Positions 33,772 through 42,526 of a stretch of 64,000 nucleotides of DNA are shown here, piece after piece (position 1 is the first letter of the stretch; every line of letters begins with the position of its first letter). Origin of the DNA: Curtobacterium sp. MCJR17_020 (GTDB lineage: Bacteria > Actinomycetota > Actinomycetes > Actinomycetales > Microbacteriaceae). The position numbers and the translations under genes are program-made. The notes under the pieces are model-generated. The model had not been told where the DNA came from, ran no database searches, and was given only the letters and a program-made list of their open reading frames with translations. The DNA is taken from contig NZ_CP126260.1 in the NCBI RefSeq assembly GCF_003234365.2, positions 2,666,001 to 2,730,000 on the forward strand. Direction: 5' to 3'.

Positions 33772-34968
33772 TCAGAGCGCGACCGCAGCCGACTGCCGGG
33801 CGATCTCGAGTTCCTCGTTCGTCGGGATCACGAGCACCGCGACACGTGACGTGTCCGAGGAGATGAGCCGGGCCTCCCGGGATCCGAGCTCGTTGCGGTC
33901 CGCGTCGATCTCGATGCCCAGGTGCTCGAGCCCGGCGAGCACGCGCCGGCGCAGCAGCGCGTTGTTCTCGCCGACGCCGGCGGTGAAGACCACCGCGTCG
34001 AGCCCGCCGAGCTGCGCGGTGTACGCGCCGACGTAGCGACGGATGCGGTGGCGGTACACGGCGAGCGCCGCCTCGGCGACCTCGTCGCCGTTGAGGGCGG
34101 CGTCCTGGACGTCGCGCATGTCGCCGTTGCCGGTCAGGCCGAGCAGCCCGGACTGCTTGTTGAGCATGGTGTCGAGCTCGTCGAAGGACAGCCCGGCCTC
34201 GCGGTGCAGGTGCAGCAGGACGGCGGGGTCGAGGTCGCCGGAACGGGTGCCCATGACGAGGCCCTCGAGCGGCGTGAGGCCCATCGACGTCTCGATCGAC
34301 TTCCCGCCGTCGATCGCTGCGGCCGAGGCACCGTTTCCCAGGTGCAGCACGATGGTCTTCAGCTCGGACAGCGGGCGGTCGAGGAAGACGGCGGCCTGCT
34401 CGGACACGTACTTGTGGCTCGTACCGTGCATGCCGTAGCGGCGGATGGAGTACTTCGCGGCCAGGTCGGCGGGGATCGCGTAGGTGTACGCGTGCGTCGG
34501 CATGGTCTGGTGGAACGCGGTGTCGAACACGGCGACGTGCGGGACGTCGGAGAACACCTGCTTCGCGGCCCGGATCCCCTCGAGGTTCGCCGGGTTGTGC
34601 AGCGGCGCGAGGCTGTTCAGTGCCTCGATCTGTCGTTCGACGTCGTCCGTCACCACCGTCGCGCGGTCGAAGGTGGTGCCGCCGTGCACGACGCGGTGGC
34701 CGACGACGGCCGGCGGGTGCTCGTCGAACGACGGGCCGACCTTGGCGAACGCGTCGATCATCGCCTGGAACCCGGCGGCGTGGTCCGGCACGGACGCGGC
34801 GTCGTTCGACGACGACTCCCCGGTCAGCGCGTTGGTGTGCTTCCACGCGCCGGCCGACTCGCCGATGCGCTCCACGAGCCCGGAGGCGAGCGTGCGCTCC
34901 CCCTCGAATTCGATGAGCTGGTACTTGAACGAACTCGATCCGGAGTTCACGACGAGGGCTGCGGTCAC
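33772..34968 (-). CDS. ackA: acetate kinase
   Basis: A 398-residue ASKHA-fold enzyme (acetyl phosphate + ADP to acetate + ATP and reverse). ALVVNSGSSSFKYQLIE and VGHRVVHGG are the N-terminal signatures, then HNPANLEGI, FDTAFHQTMP, RRYGMHGTSHKYVS, TIVLHLGNGASAAAI, MGLTPLEGLVMGTRSGDLDP and VFTAGVGENNALLR. It lies 66 bases downstream of pta and is likely cotranscribed with it, giving the Pta-AckA acetate overflow pathway. Confidence 0.98.
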   Translation of the reverse strand: MTAALVVNSGSSSFKYQLIEFEGERTLASGLVERIGESAGAWKHTNALTGESSSNDAASVPDHAAGFQAMIDAFAKVGPSFDEHPPAVVGHRVVHGGTTFDRATVVTDDVERQIEALNSLAPLHNPANLEGIRAAKQVFSDVPHVAVFDTAFHQTMPTHAYTYAIPADLAAKYSIRRYGMHGTSHKYVSEQAAVFLDRPLSELKTIVLHLGNGASAAAIDGGKSIETSMGLTPLEGLVMGTRSGDLDPAVLLHLHREAGLSFDELDTMLNKQSGLLGLTGNGDMRDVQDAALNGDEVAEAALAVYRHRIRRYVGAYTAQLGGLDAVVFTAGVGENNALLRRRVLAGLEHLGIEIDADRNELGSREARLISSDTSRVAVLVIPTNEELEIARQSAAVAL

Positions 34969-35003
34969 GGGTGGTGTCGCTTTCTGCTCATGGCCTGGTC
35001 GGC

Positions 35004-35020
35004 CGGACGGGAGGCGCGGT
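35004..35020. repeat. single arm of the GGGAGGC repeat
   Basis: GGACGGGAGGCGCGGTG occurs in the pta-ackA spacer without a matching right arm, so it may be a degraded copy. Confidence 0.4.
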
Positions 35021-35034
35021 GTGCGTCGCGCAGG

Positions 35035-37143
35035 TCAGGCCGCGTCGGACGCGGTGCCGGCCTGGATCGCGGTGATCGCGACGGTGTTCACGATGTCGCT
35101 GACGAGAGCGCCGCGGGACAGGTCGTTGATCGGCTTGCGCAGTCCCTGCAGGACCGGCCCGATGGCGACCGCGCCGGCGGAGCGCTGCACGGCCTTGTAG
35201 GTGTTGTTGCCCGTGTTGAGGTCCGGGAAGATGAAGACGGTCGCCTTGCCGGCCACCGGTGAGTCCGGCATCTTCGTGCTCGCGACCGTCGGGTCGGCAG
35301 CGGCGTCGTACTGGATCGGGCCCTCGACGAGCAGGTCGGGACGGCGTTCGCGGACGAACGCGGTACCGGCGCGGACCTTGTCGACGTCGGCGCCGGTGCC
35401 GCTGTCGCCGGTCGAGTAGCTGAGCATCGCGACGCGCGGGTCGATGCCGAACTGGGTCGCCGTCTCGGCCGACGAGATCGCGATGTCGGCGAGCTGCTCG
35501 CTCGTCGGGTCCGGGATCACCGCGCAGTCGCCGTAGACCAGGACGCGGTCGGCGAGCGCCATCAGGAACACGCTCGACACGATCGAGGTGTCGGGACGGG
35601 TCTTGATGATCTCGAAGGACGGCCGGATGGTGTGCGCCGTGGTGTGCTTCGCACCGGAGACCATGCCGTCGGCGAGCCCGAGCTGCACCATCATCGTGCC
35701 GAAGTACGAGACGTCGGTCACGGTGTCGCGCGCGAGCTCGATCGACATGCCCTTGTGCGCCCGGAGGCGGGTGTACTCCTCGGCGAAGCGTTCGCGGAGC
35801 TCGGGGTCGAACGGCGACACGAGCTGGGCGGCTTCGAGGTCGAGTCCGAGCTCGGTCGCGCGGGAGCGGATCGCGGCGGGGACACCGAGGATCGTCAGCT
35901 CGCAGACCTGGCGGGCGAGCAGCGTCGACGCCGCGCGGAGGATGCGGTCGTCCTCGCCCTCGGGCAGCACGATGTGCTTGCCGTACCCCCGTGCCCGGTC
36001 GAGCAGGCCGTGCTCGAACATGAGCGGCGTGACGACGCCGGACGGCGTGAGCTGCAGACGGTCGCGCAGGGACTCGGCGTCGACGTGCTGCTCGAACAGG
36101 GCGAGCGCGAGGTCGGCCTTGCGGGGCGAGTCCGCCGCCAGGCGCCCGCGGGTCTGCGTGATGCGGAGGGCGGTGTCGTACGTGCCCAGGTCGTTCTGCG
36201 CGATCGGCAGTGAGCTCGACAGGCCCTCGAGCAGCCGGGAGATCTGCGGTGCGGTCTCGAACCCGCCGTTCAGGATGACGCCGGCCAGGCTCGGGAACGT
36301 GTCCGACTGGTTCGCCAGCAGGGTCGCGATGAGCACATCGCTGCGGTCACCCGGGACCACGACGATGCCGCCCTCGATCAGGCGGGGCAGGACGTTCTCC
36401 ATGCTCATGCCGGCGACGACGGTGCCGAGTGCCTCGCGGTCGAGCAGGGCGTCGTCCCCGCGCACCAGGGTCGCGTCGGTCGCCTGCAGCAGCGCACGGA
36501 CGGTCGGGGCGACGAGGACGCGGTCCTCCGGGATCGCCCACACCGGCACGTCCGGGTGGTCGTCGTGCACGGCCTGCTCGACACTCGCCACGATGGCGGC
36601 GAGGGCCTCCGGGTCGGCGCGGTTCACGACGACACCGAACAGCTGCGCGTGCGCCGCCCGCAGCTCGCTCGTCGTGACGTCCGCGACCTGCGCCATCCCC
36701 TCGGGCGTGCGGGCACCGCGCTCGGCTGCGTCACGACCGCCGAGGACGAGGAGCACCGGGGCGCCGAGGTTCGCGGCGACCTTCGCGTTGAACGACAGCT
36801 CGGTGGGGCTGCCGACGTCGGTGTAGTCGGACCCGAGCACGACCACCGCGTCGCACTGCCGCTCCACCTGGGCGAAGCGGTTCACGATGGTGCCGAGCGC
36901 TGCGTCCGGATCCGCGTGGACGTCGTCGTAGGTGACCCCCACGGCGTCGTCGTACGAGATCCCGACCGCGGTGTGCTGCAGCAGCAGTTCGAGCACGTAG
37001 TCGGGTTCGGCGACCGAGCGGGCGACGGGGCGGAACACGCCGACGCGGCCGACGGAGCGCGCGAGGGTCTCGAGGACACCGAGGGCGACGGTGCTCTTGC
37101 CCGTGTGCCCTTCTGCTGACGTGATGTAGATGCGGGTCGACAC
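35035..37143 (-). CDS. pta: phosphate acetyltransferase (long form)
   Basis: A 702-residue enzyme (acetyl-CoA + Pi to acetyl phosphate + CoA). The N-terminal P-loop domain starts IYITSAEGHTGKSTVALGVLETL (CobB/AAA_26-like), followed by the middle DRTGG domain. The C-terminal PTA_PTB catalytic domain begins MFEHGLLDRARGYGKHIVLPEGEDDR and has SGAKHTTAHTIRPSFEIIKT, SSVFLMALADRVLVYGDCAV, STGDSGTGADVDKVR, and FPDLNTGNNTYKAVQRSAGA. The GTG at 37143 follows a -10 box by seven bases, so the mRNA is probably leaderless. ackA is 66 bases downstream. Confidence 0.97.
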   Translation of the reverse strand: MSTRIYITSAEGHTGKSTVALGVLETLARSVGRVGVFRPVARSVAEPDYVLELLLQHTAVGISYDDAVGVTYDDVHADPDAALGTIVNRFAQVERQCDAVVVLGSDYTDVGSPTELSFNAKVAANLGAPVLLVLGGRDAAERGARTPEGMAQVADVTTSELRAAHAQLFGVVVNRADPEALAAIVASVEQAVHDDHPDVPVWAIPEDRVLVAPTVRALLQATDATLVRGDDALLDREALGTVVAGMSMENVLPRLIEGGIVVVPGDRSDVLIATLLANQSDTFPSLAGVILNGGFETAPQISRLLEGLSSSLPIAQNDLGTYDTALRITQTRGRLAADSPRKADLALALFEQHVDAESLRDRLQLTPSGVVTPLMFEHGLLDRARGYGKHIVLPEGEDDRILRAASTLLARQVCELTILGVPAAIRSRATELGLDLEAAQLVSPFDPELRERFAEEYTRLRAHKGMSIELARDTVTDVSYFGTMMVQLGLADGMVSGAKHTTAHTIRPSFEIIKTRPDTSIVSSVFLMALADRVLVYGDCAVIPDPTSEQLADIAISSAETATQFGIDPRVAMLSYSTGDSGTGADVDKVRAGTAFVRERRPDLLVEGPIQYDAAADPTVASTKMPDSPVAGKATVFIFPDLNTGNNTYKAVQRSAGAVAIGPVLQGLRKPINDLSRGALVSDIVNTVAITAIQAGTASDAA

Positions 37144-37150
37144 GCGCCCC

Positions 37151-37156
37151 AGGGTA
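37151..37156 (-). promoter_or_regulatory. -10 element, leaderless promoter of pta
   Basis: TACCCT on the minus strand ends seven bases before the pta GTG. Confidence 0.45.
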
Positions 37157-37264
37157 GTCGTCGGACATGTCACGACAACTGGGAGCACCGCCCTCGACGA
37201 CACACGGTCGTGAGCACCCGGCAGAACCTGTACCATTGGGTGTCGCCGTCGCGAGACAGCGCAA

Positions 37265-37352
37265 GGAGAATTCGCCTAGTGGCCTATGGCGCACGCTTGG
37301 AAAGCGTGTTGGGTGCAAGCCCTCGGGGGTTCGAATCCCCCATTCTCCGCCA
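37265..37352 (+). tRNA. tRNA-Ser (anticodon GGA), CCA encoded
   Basis: The acceptor GGAGAAT/ATTCTCC, the anticodon stem CACGC/GCGTG with loop TTGGAAA, a long variable arm (TTGGGTGCAAGCCCTC) and a T-arm GGGGGTTCGAATCCCCC all fold. The discriminator is G and CCA is encoded (37350-37352), unlike the other two tRNAs in the window. The anticodon GGA reads TCC/TCT. Confidence 0.96.
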
Positions 37353-37358
37353 GCAGCA

Positions 37359-37412
37359 GTTGGGTGCGCGCGCAGCACCCAACTGCGGGGTTCGAATCCC
37401 CCGTTCTCCGCC
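37359..37412 (+). repeat. duplicated 3' half of tRNA-Ser with inserted hairpin
   Basis: A 26-bp copy of the tRNA-Ser T-arm and 3' acceptor (37387-37412, one mismatch against 37326-37351) follows the gene. The variable-arm start GTTGGGTGC is also duplicated (37359-37367 versus 37308-37316). Between them lies a hairpin with arms GCAGTTGGGT and ACCCAACTGC. The unit looks like a duplicated tRNA 3' end or the scar of an element that used the tRNA as its attachment site. Confidence 0.75.
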
Positions 37413-37417
37413 GAGCA

Positions 37418-37446
37418 AGCCCCGCACTCCGGTGCGGGGCTTTCTT
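37418..37446 (+). terminator. terminator after tRNA-Ser
   Basis: AGCCCCGCAC/GTGCGGGGCT stem with loop TCCG, followed by TTTCTT. Confidence 0.9.
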
Positions 37447-37694
37447 CGTTCGCGGCGTTCCTCGTCGCCGGTCCCCCACGCGGCGGACTCACCTGTCCCC
37501 TGTCCGCCAAGGACTGGCCGTCAAACGCCGATCCGGGGTGGAACGGGCTGTCCCCGGTCCCCGTCGTTCACCTATGCTTGCCGGAGCGGACGACTCCGGG
37601 ACGAGTCGACCGCGGTGCATCGAGCGGCAGGGGCGTCGCTCGCAGGGCGGCCGATTCGGCGTGCCCGGGAGACCCGAGGGTTCAGGAGACGCGC
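37447..37694. other. upstream region of the PH-domain membrane protein gene
   Basis: No gene is recognised here. The only candidates are a -10-like TATGCT near 37574-37579 and AGGAG at 37684-37688, which is the ribosome binding site for the ATG at 37695. Confidence 0.4.
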
Positions 37695-38339
37695 ATGGGG
37701 GAAATGACGGTGCCAGCGACGCCACACCTGCGCGCCACCGTGTACGACGTCGTCCTCCGCCCCCGCCGTTCCCTGGTCCGCTCGACCGCGCTGAGCATCG
37801 TGTTCTCGGCCGTACCGCTCGCCGTCGCCCTGGTCTGGGTGTCGTTCCCGTTCCGGACGTGGGCGATGGTCGCGACCGTGGTCGTCGCGCTGGCGGTCCT
37901 CGTCGGCGTCGTCTTCGTCCGACTGAGCACGGCGTACATCGGCATCGACCCCGACGGCCTGACGATCCGGGGCGTGGTCACCGCGCACCGCCGGATCCCC
38001 CGTGACCGCGTGCACAGCCTGGTGCTCGCCACCACCTACGGCAGCTCGGTCGACCGCACCATGCGCGAGCTCGTGGCGTTCGACGCGACGGGCGCGCACC
38101 TGTTCCGCATCCGTGCCGACGTGTGGGGCGACGACGGGCTCGCCCAGGTCGTCGACGCCCTGGGCGTCCAGGTGACGGAAGAGGCACGTCCGGTCTCGGC
38201 CCGGGTCTTCGCGAAGCGCTACCCGTCGAGCCGCGCCTGGTACGAACAGCGGCCGGCCTACCTGTTCGTCGGCGGCGTGGCAGCACTCGTCGTCCTGGGT
38301 CTGCTCGTCGTCGAGTTCACCGGCCTGCTCGGTCGCTGA
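37695..38339 (+). CDS. PH-like domain membrane protein
   Basis: A 214-residue protein of unknown function. Two TM helices (residues about 25-75: STALSIVFSAVPLAVALVWVSFPF and AMVATVVVALAVLVGVVFVRL) are followed by a beta-rich bPH2-like domain (AYIGIDPDGLTIRGVVTAHRRIPRDRVHSLVLATTYG) and a C-terminal TM helix (LFVGGVAALVVLGLLVVEFTGLLG). Similar proteins are widespread in Actinobacteria as PH domain-containing membrane proteins. AGGAG seven bases before the ATG supports the start. It is convergent with the HerA-like gene, 19 bases away. Confidence 0.8.
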   Translation: MGEMTVPATPHLRATVYDVVLRPRRSLVRSTALSIVFSAVPLAVALVWVSFPFRTWAMVATVVVALAVLVGVVFVRLSTAYIGIDPDGLTIRGVVTAHRRIPRDRVHSLVLATTYGSSVDRTMRELVAFDATGAHLFRIRADVWGDDGLAQVVDALGVQVTEEARPVSARVFAKRYPSSRAWYEQRPAYLFVGGVAALVVLGLLVVEFTGLLGR

Positions 38340-38358
38340 CGCTCGGAGCTGCTGGACG

Positions 38359-40365
38359 TCACCGACGTCGGCGCAGCGTCGAGAAGATCCCTTGCACGAC
38401 CTCCTTCGCGATCGTGCCGCCGAGCCGTGAACCGAGCAGGTCCGACAGCGGGTCGTCCGCCTTCCGTGAGGTCGTCGTCCGCGTGCTCCGCCCCGACCGG
38501 CCCGAACGCCACGACGCCGCAGCCCGCTCGGCCTTCTCGAACTCGCGCTGCGTCCGCTCGTACTCCTTCTGCGCAGCAGCCCGCTCGCGTTCCTCCTGCT
38601 TGGCCTGCGCCGCGGCCTCCTTGGCCGCGGTCGCCGCAACACGCGCCGCTTCCTTCTCGGCCTCGGCCGCCGCGAGCGCTGCGTCCTTCTGCGCGTCCGT
38701 CGCAGCGGCCTCGGCAGCGGCTGCCTCCATCCGGCGCGCGAGCATCTCGTGCGCCGAGTCCGGATCCACCCGCGTGCCGTACGTCGCGAGCAACGGCGAT
38801 GCCTGCACCCGCGACTGCATCTCGGCAGCGGGCATCGGGTCCATCGACCCCTGCGGCGCGCGCAACCGGGTCCACGCGACCGGCGTCGGCGCACCCTTCT
38901 CGTTCATGACGGTGACGATCGCCTCGCCGGTCGCCAGCGAGGTCAGCACCTCACCCAGGTCGTAGTCGCTCGACGGGTAGGTCGACACCGTCGCCCGGAG
39001 CGCCTTCGCGTCGTCGGGGGTGTGCGCCCGCAGCTGGTGCTGGATGCGCGACCCGAGCTGCGCCAGGACGTCGTTCGGCACGTCCTTCGGGGTCTGGGTC
39101 ACGAAGAAGATCCCGACGCCCTTCGACCGGATCAACCGCACGGTCCGCACGATCTGGTCCGTGAAGTCCTTCGATGCCCCGCTGAACAGCAGGTGCGCCT
39201 CGTCGAAGAAGAACACCAGCTTCGGCTTGTCCTGGTCGCCCACCTCTGGCAGTTCGTTGAACAGGTCGGCCAGCAACCACATCAGGAACGTCGAGAAGAC
39301 CTCGGGCTGGTCCTGCACGCCCGGGACCTCGAGCAGGCTGACGATCCCCCGGCCGTCCGCCGCCGTGCGTAGGAACACCTGCGTGTCGATCTCGGGCTCG
39401 CCGAAGAACTGGTCGGCACCCTTGTCGGCGAACGTGATGAGCTCGCGCAGGATGACCCCGGCGGTCTGCTTCGACAGACCACCGAGCTCGGCGAGTTCGC
39501 CCTTGCCCTGGTCGCCCGACAGGAACGTCAGCACGCTCCGCAGGTCGGCCAGGTCGACGAGCGGCAACCCGGCCTGCTCGGCGTAGTGGAACACCAGTCC
39601 GAGCGACGATTCCTGGGTGTCGTTCAGCCCGAGCACCTTCGACAGCAGCAACGGCCCGAACCCGGACACCGTCGCGCGGATCGGTACGCCCGTGCCCTGA
39701 CCACCGAGCGAGAAGAGCTCCGCCTGGCTCGCGACGCCCTGCCACTGCTGGCCGATCCCCGCGGTGCGCGCGAGCAGCTTCTCGTTCCCCTGCCCGACCA
39801 CCGCGAGCCCCGACAGGTCGCCCTTGATGTCGGCCGCGAAGACCGGCACGCCGTTCGCCGCGATCTGTTCGGCCAGGACCTGCAGCGTGCGGGTCTTGCC
39901 GGTGCCGGTCGCGCCGGCGACCAGCCCGTGCCGGTTCAGCATGCCGAGCGGGATCCGGACCTGGACGTCCGGCTGCGCCTCGCCGTTCACCAGGGCGCCG
40001 AGTTCGAGCGCCTGCCCCTCGACGGTGTAGCCGGTGCGGATCGCGGCGACGGCGTCCGGTCCCAGCGGGCCCGCTCCGCCGCTGACGGGAGGCACGGTGC
40101 CGGCAGCCGGGGCGGGCTCCGGAGCCGGTGGGGTGGCGGAGGCGGGCTCCGCGTCGGGGGCGAGCCGGGCCTCCTGTCCGGAGGGTGCCGGGGACTCGGC
40201 GACCGCCGGTTCGGCGTCCGGCGTGAGTGCTGATGTTCGTGCCGCGAGCGCGGCCGCGAGCTCCTCGGCCCGCTGCACGGCTTCGTCGGCCAGCCGGCGT
40301 GCCTCGTCCGCTGCCTGCTTGGCGGCCTCGGCCGCTGCCCGTGCCTGCTCCACCGCGTCGCTCAT
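38359..40365 (-). CDS. HerA/YjgR-like ATPase (DUF853)
   Basis: A 668-residue P-loop ATPase. After an Ala-rich coiled N-terminus (about residues 1-35) and a Pro/Ala linker it has a FtsK/HerA-like core: GLVAGATGTGKTRTLQVLAEQI (Walker A), PVFAADIKGDLSGLA, LVFFFDEAHLLFSG (Walker B), and IFFVTQTPKDVPNDVLAQLGSRIQHQLRA, the DUF853 signature. The C-terminal third is a long Ala/Glu/Lys/Arg coiled coil (AAAEAAATDAQKDAALAAAEAEKEAARVAATAAKEAAAQAKQEERERA). ATG at 40365 was preferred over GTG at 40371 because a TAGGCT -10 box ends six bases before it. DNA-translocation partner nucleases of HerA are not adjacent. Confidence 0.88.
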   Translation of the reverse strand: MSDAVEQARAAAEAAKQAADEARRLADEAVQRAEELAAALAARTSALTPDAEPAVAESPAPSGQEARLAPDAEPASATPPAPEPAPAAGTVPPVSGGAGPLGPDAVAAIRTGYTVEGQALELGALVNGEAQPDVQVRIPLGMLNRHGLVAGATGTGKTRTLQVLAEQIAANGVPVFAADIKGDLSGLAVVGQGNEKLLARTAGIGQQWQGVASQAELFSLGGQGTGVPIRATVSGFGPLLLSKVLGLNDTQESSLGLVFHYAEQAGLPLVDLADLRSVLTFLSGDQGKGELAELGGLSKQTAGVILRELITFADKGADQFFGEPEIDTQVFLRTAADGRGIVSLLEVPGVQDQPEVFSTFLMWLLADLFNELPEVGDQDKPKLVFFFDEAHLLFSGASKDFTDQIVRTVRLIRSKGVGIFFVTQTPKDVPNDVLAQLGSRIQHQLRAHTPDDAKALRATVSTYPSSDYDLGEVLTSLATGEAIVTVMNEKGAPTPVAWTRLRAPQGSMDPMPAAEMQSRVQASPLLATYGTRVDPDSAHEMLARRMEAAAAEAAATDAQKDAALAAAEAEKEAARVAATAAKEAAAQAKQEERERAAAQKEYERTQREFEKAERAAASWRSGRSGRSTRTTTSRKADDPLSDLLGSRLGGTIAKEVVQGIFSTLRRRR

Positions 40366-40371
40366 GGGCAC

Positions 40372-40377
40372 AGCCTA
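40372..40377 (-). promoter_or_regulatory. -10 element, leaderless promoter of the HerA-like gene
   Basis: TAGGCT on the minus strand ends six bases before the ATG at 40365. Confidence 0.45.
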
Positions 40378-40429
40378 TGGACGCGCGGGGGCCGCTGTCC
40401 GGCTGTTCCGGGCAGCTGTGGAGAACCCG

Positions 40430-41686
40430 TCAGTGCGTGAGCTCGGGGACCGTCCGGGGCCGCACCACGAACCACAGGATCAGGATGGCCATCACCGACG
40501 TCGAGGCCATCACGATCGCCATCGGGGTCGCGGTCGTGATGCCGAGCCAACCCACGATCGGCGAGATCAGGCCGGCGACGCCGAAGTTCAGGGCGCCGAG
40601 CAGCGACGCCGCAGTGCCGGCCTCCTTGCCGTGCGCGGCCAGGCCGATGACCTGGACGAGGGGGAACGAGAACCCGCACGCCGCGATGAAGAACCACAGG
40701 GGCACGAGCACGCCCACGAGCCCCGCACCGAGCTGGTCGAGCACGATGATCGCGATCGACGCCAGGAACAGGGTCGCCGTCGAGCACGCCAGGATCCACT
40801 GCGGCCCGACGCGCTGCGCCAACCGCGCTGAGATCTGCACGCCGAGGACGACGCCCACCGAGTTCACCGCGAAGAGCAGCCCGTACTGCTGGGCGTCGAG
40901 TCCGTAGACACCCTGGAACAGGAACGGCGACGAGCTGAGGTACGAGAACAACCCGCTGAACACCATCGCCCCGATGAGCGCGACCCCCACGAAGATCCGG
41001 TCGGAGAACAGCGCCTTGTACCGCTGACCGATCGTGGAGTGCCCGGCCTCGCGGCGACGGGCCGGCGGCAGGGTCTCGACGATGAGCAGGATCGACGCGA
41101 TCACCACGGCCAGGCCGTAGCAGGCGAGGAAGACGAAGATGCCGCGCCAGCTGGTGAACTGGAGCATCTGCGAGCCGATGAGCGGCGCGAGGATCGGCGC
41201 CAGCCCGTTCACCATCGCCAGGCGGGACAGCATCCGGACGAGCGGCTTGCCGCCGAACAGGTCGCGGACGGTGGCCATCGCGACGACACCGCCGGCGGCC
41301 GCACCCATGCCCTGGAGCACGCGGAACACCGCGAGGAGCTCGATGTCGGGAGCGGTCGCCGCACCGATCGACGCGGCGATGTGCACCGTCGTCGCGATGA
41401 TGAGCGGCAGCCGGCGGCCGACCTTGTCGCTCCACGGACCGACGAGCAGCTGCCCGAACGCGAACCCGAGCGTCGTCGCCGTGAGCGTCAGCTGCACGGC
41501 GCCGTCGGTGACGCCGAACTGTTCCTTGATGGCCGGGAACGCCGGCAGGTACAGGTCGATCGTGAACGGCCCGAGCGCCGTCAGGGCACCCAGGACGAAG
41601 ACGTAGACGAGTCGCTGCCCACGGGAGAGGGAGTCTCCGGGGTGCAGGACGACCCGGAGCGAACCGGTGGTGGCGGGCGCGGTCAC
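40430..41686 (-). CDS. MFS multidrug efflux transporter, Bcr/CflA family
   Basis: A 418-residue 12-TM exporter. It has LYLPAFPAIKEQFGVTDGAVQLTLTATTLGFAFGQLLVGPWSDKVGRRLPLI (the Bcr/CflA first half with MFS motif A), RVLQGMGAAAGGVVAMATVRDLFGG (motif B and the family pattern), and SWRGIFVFLACYGLAVV. The GTG at 41686 is supported by AAGGACT 8 bases upstream. It is divergent from a TetR gene that probably represses it. Substrates of this family are drugs such as bicyclomycin or chloramphenicol; here unknown. Confidence 0.93.
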   Translation of the reverse strand: MTAPATTGSLRVVLHPGDSLSRGQRLVYVFVLGALTALGPFTIDLYLPAFPAIKEQFGVTDGAVQLTLTATTLGFAFGQLLVGPWSDKVGRRLPLIIATTVHIAASIGAATAPDIELLAVFRVLQGMGAAAGGVVAMATVRDLFGGKPLVRMLSRLAMVNGLAPILAPLIGSQMLQFTSWRGIFVFLACYGLAVVIASILLIVETLPPARRREAGHSTIGQRYKALFSDRIFVGVALIGAMVFSGLFSYLSSSPFLFQGVYGLDAQQYGLLFAVNSVGVVLGVQISARLAQRVGPQWILACSTATLFLASIAIIVLDQLGAGLVGVLVPLWFFIAACGFSFPLVQVIGLAAHGKEAGTAASLLGALNFGVAGLISPIVGWLGITTATPMAIVMASTSVMAILILWFVVRPRTVPELTH

Positions 41687-41737
41687 GAGCAGGAGTCCTT
41701 CGGCGGTGAGGGGCGGGGAGGTGATCGCGGCGTCGAT

Positions 41738-41749
41738 CGAATCGATTCG
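41738..41749. promoter_or_regulatory. palindrome in the TetR-MFS divergent region
   Basis: CGAATCGATTCG is a perfect 12-bp palindrome. A -10-like TAGGAT for the exporter lies at 41761-41766 on the minus strand, so a repressor on this palindrome would sit at about +4 to +15 of that transcript. Confidence 0.5.
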
Positions 41750-41911
41750 TCCGCGGAACCATCCTACGGGCCGACGGAACACTCCCGACGCCGTCGGCAC
41801 GGATTGCCCGCGTGTTGCCACCCGCCGTCCGCGTGCCGATCCCGCGCCATGCGGTACCGTCGGACTGCTCGGGGGCCTCCGGGTGAACCGGATCAGAAGG
41901 GGGTGGGCGTC

Positions 41912-42493
41912 ATGGTGGATGCCCGGATCCTGCACACGACCGCCGCCCTGCGCGAAGCGATCCTGCGACTGGCGGCCGACCGCCCCGTCTCCGAGATCAC
42001 CGTCGCGGACGTCACCCGTGCCGCCGGCATCAACCGCGCGACGTTCTACTCGCACGCGGTCTCCCCCGGATCGCTGCTCGCCGACGTGCTGACGCCGGAG
42101 CTCGACCGCATCCGGCAGGACGACGCCGACGACCGACGGGCCGCAGCCGCCCGCGGGGCCGACGCAGCCGAGCTCGCGACCATCACGCGGCGGGGCATCA
42201 ACGCGGTCGTCGAGCACGTGACCACCCACCGCGACATCTACGCCAAGGCACTGCCGGACCCGAACGACGCGTCACTGCACCGGCTGCTCGTGGGCCACTT
42301 CACCGAGTCGAGCGCCCTGCACATCCGCGAACTCGACGCCGCCCGCCGCCCGGAACTCCTCGACGACGTGGCCGCCGGCTACGTCGCGCAGGGCTTCGTC
42401 GGGGCGATCGAGGCCTGGCTCGCCGGGCCCCGACGGTCGCGGAAGGCGCTGGTCGAGACGATCACGCTGTCGTTCCCGGCCTGGTGGAGCTGA
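41912..42493 (+). CDS. TetR/AcrR family regulator
   Basis: A 193-residue regulator. The HTH is TTAALREAILRLAADRPVSEITVADVTRAAGINRATFYSHAVSPGSLLADVL. The C-terminal helices carry ITRRGINAVVEHVTTHRDIYAKALPDP, resembling TetR_C_7/8 (DhaS-like) domains. AAGGGGG ends eight bases before the ATG. It is divergent from a Bcr/CflA exporter with a candidate operator between them, so it is probably the local repressor and likely responds to a transported compound. Confidence 0.9.
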   Translation: MVDARILHTTAALREAILRLAADRPVSEITVADVTRAAGINRATFYSHAVSPGSLLADVLTPELDRIRQDDADDRRAAAARGADAAELATITRRGINAVVEHVTTHRDIYAKALPDPNDASLHRLLVGHFTESSALHIRELDAARRPELLDDVAAGYVAQGFVGAIEAWLAGPRRSRKALVETITLSFPAWWS

Positions 42494-42526
42494 GCTGCAG
42501 CTCGACGCCGCGCTGATCGGCTCGGC

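Noticed and set aside
37167..38339. A 390-codon frame that runs through tRNA-Ser into the PH-domain gene.
   Set aside because: It includes the tRNA and terminator; the true start is the ATG at 37695 with AGGAG upstream.
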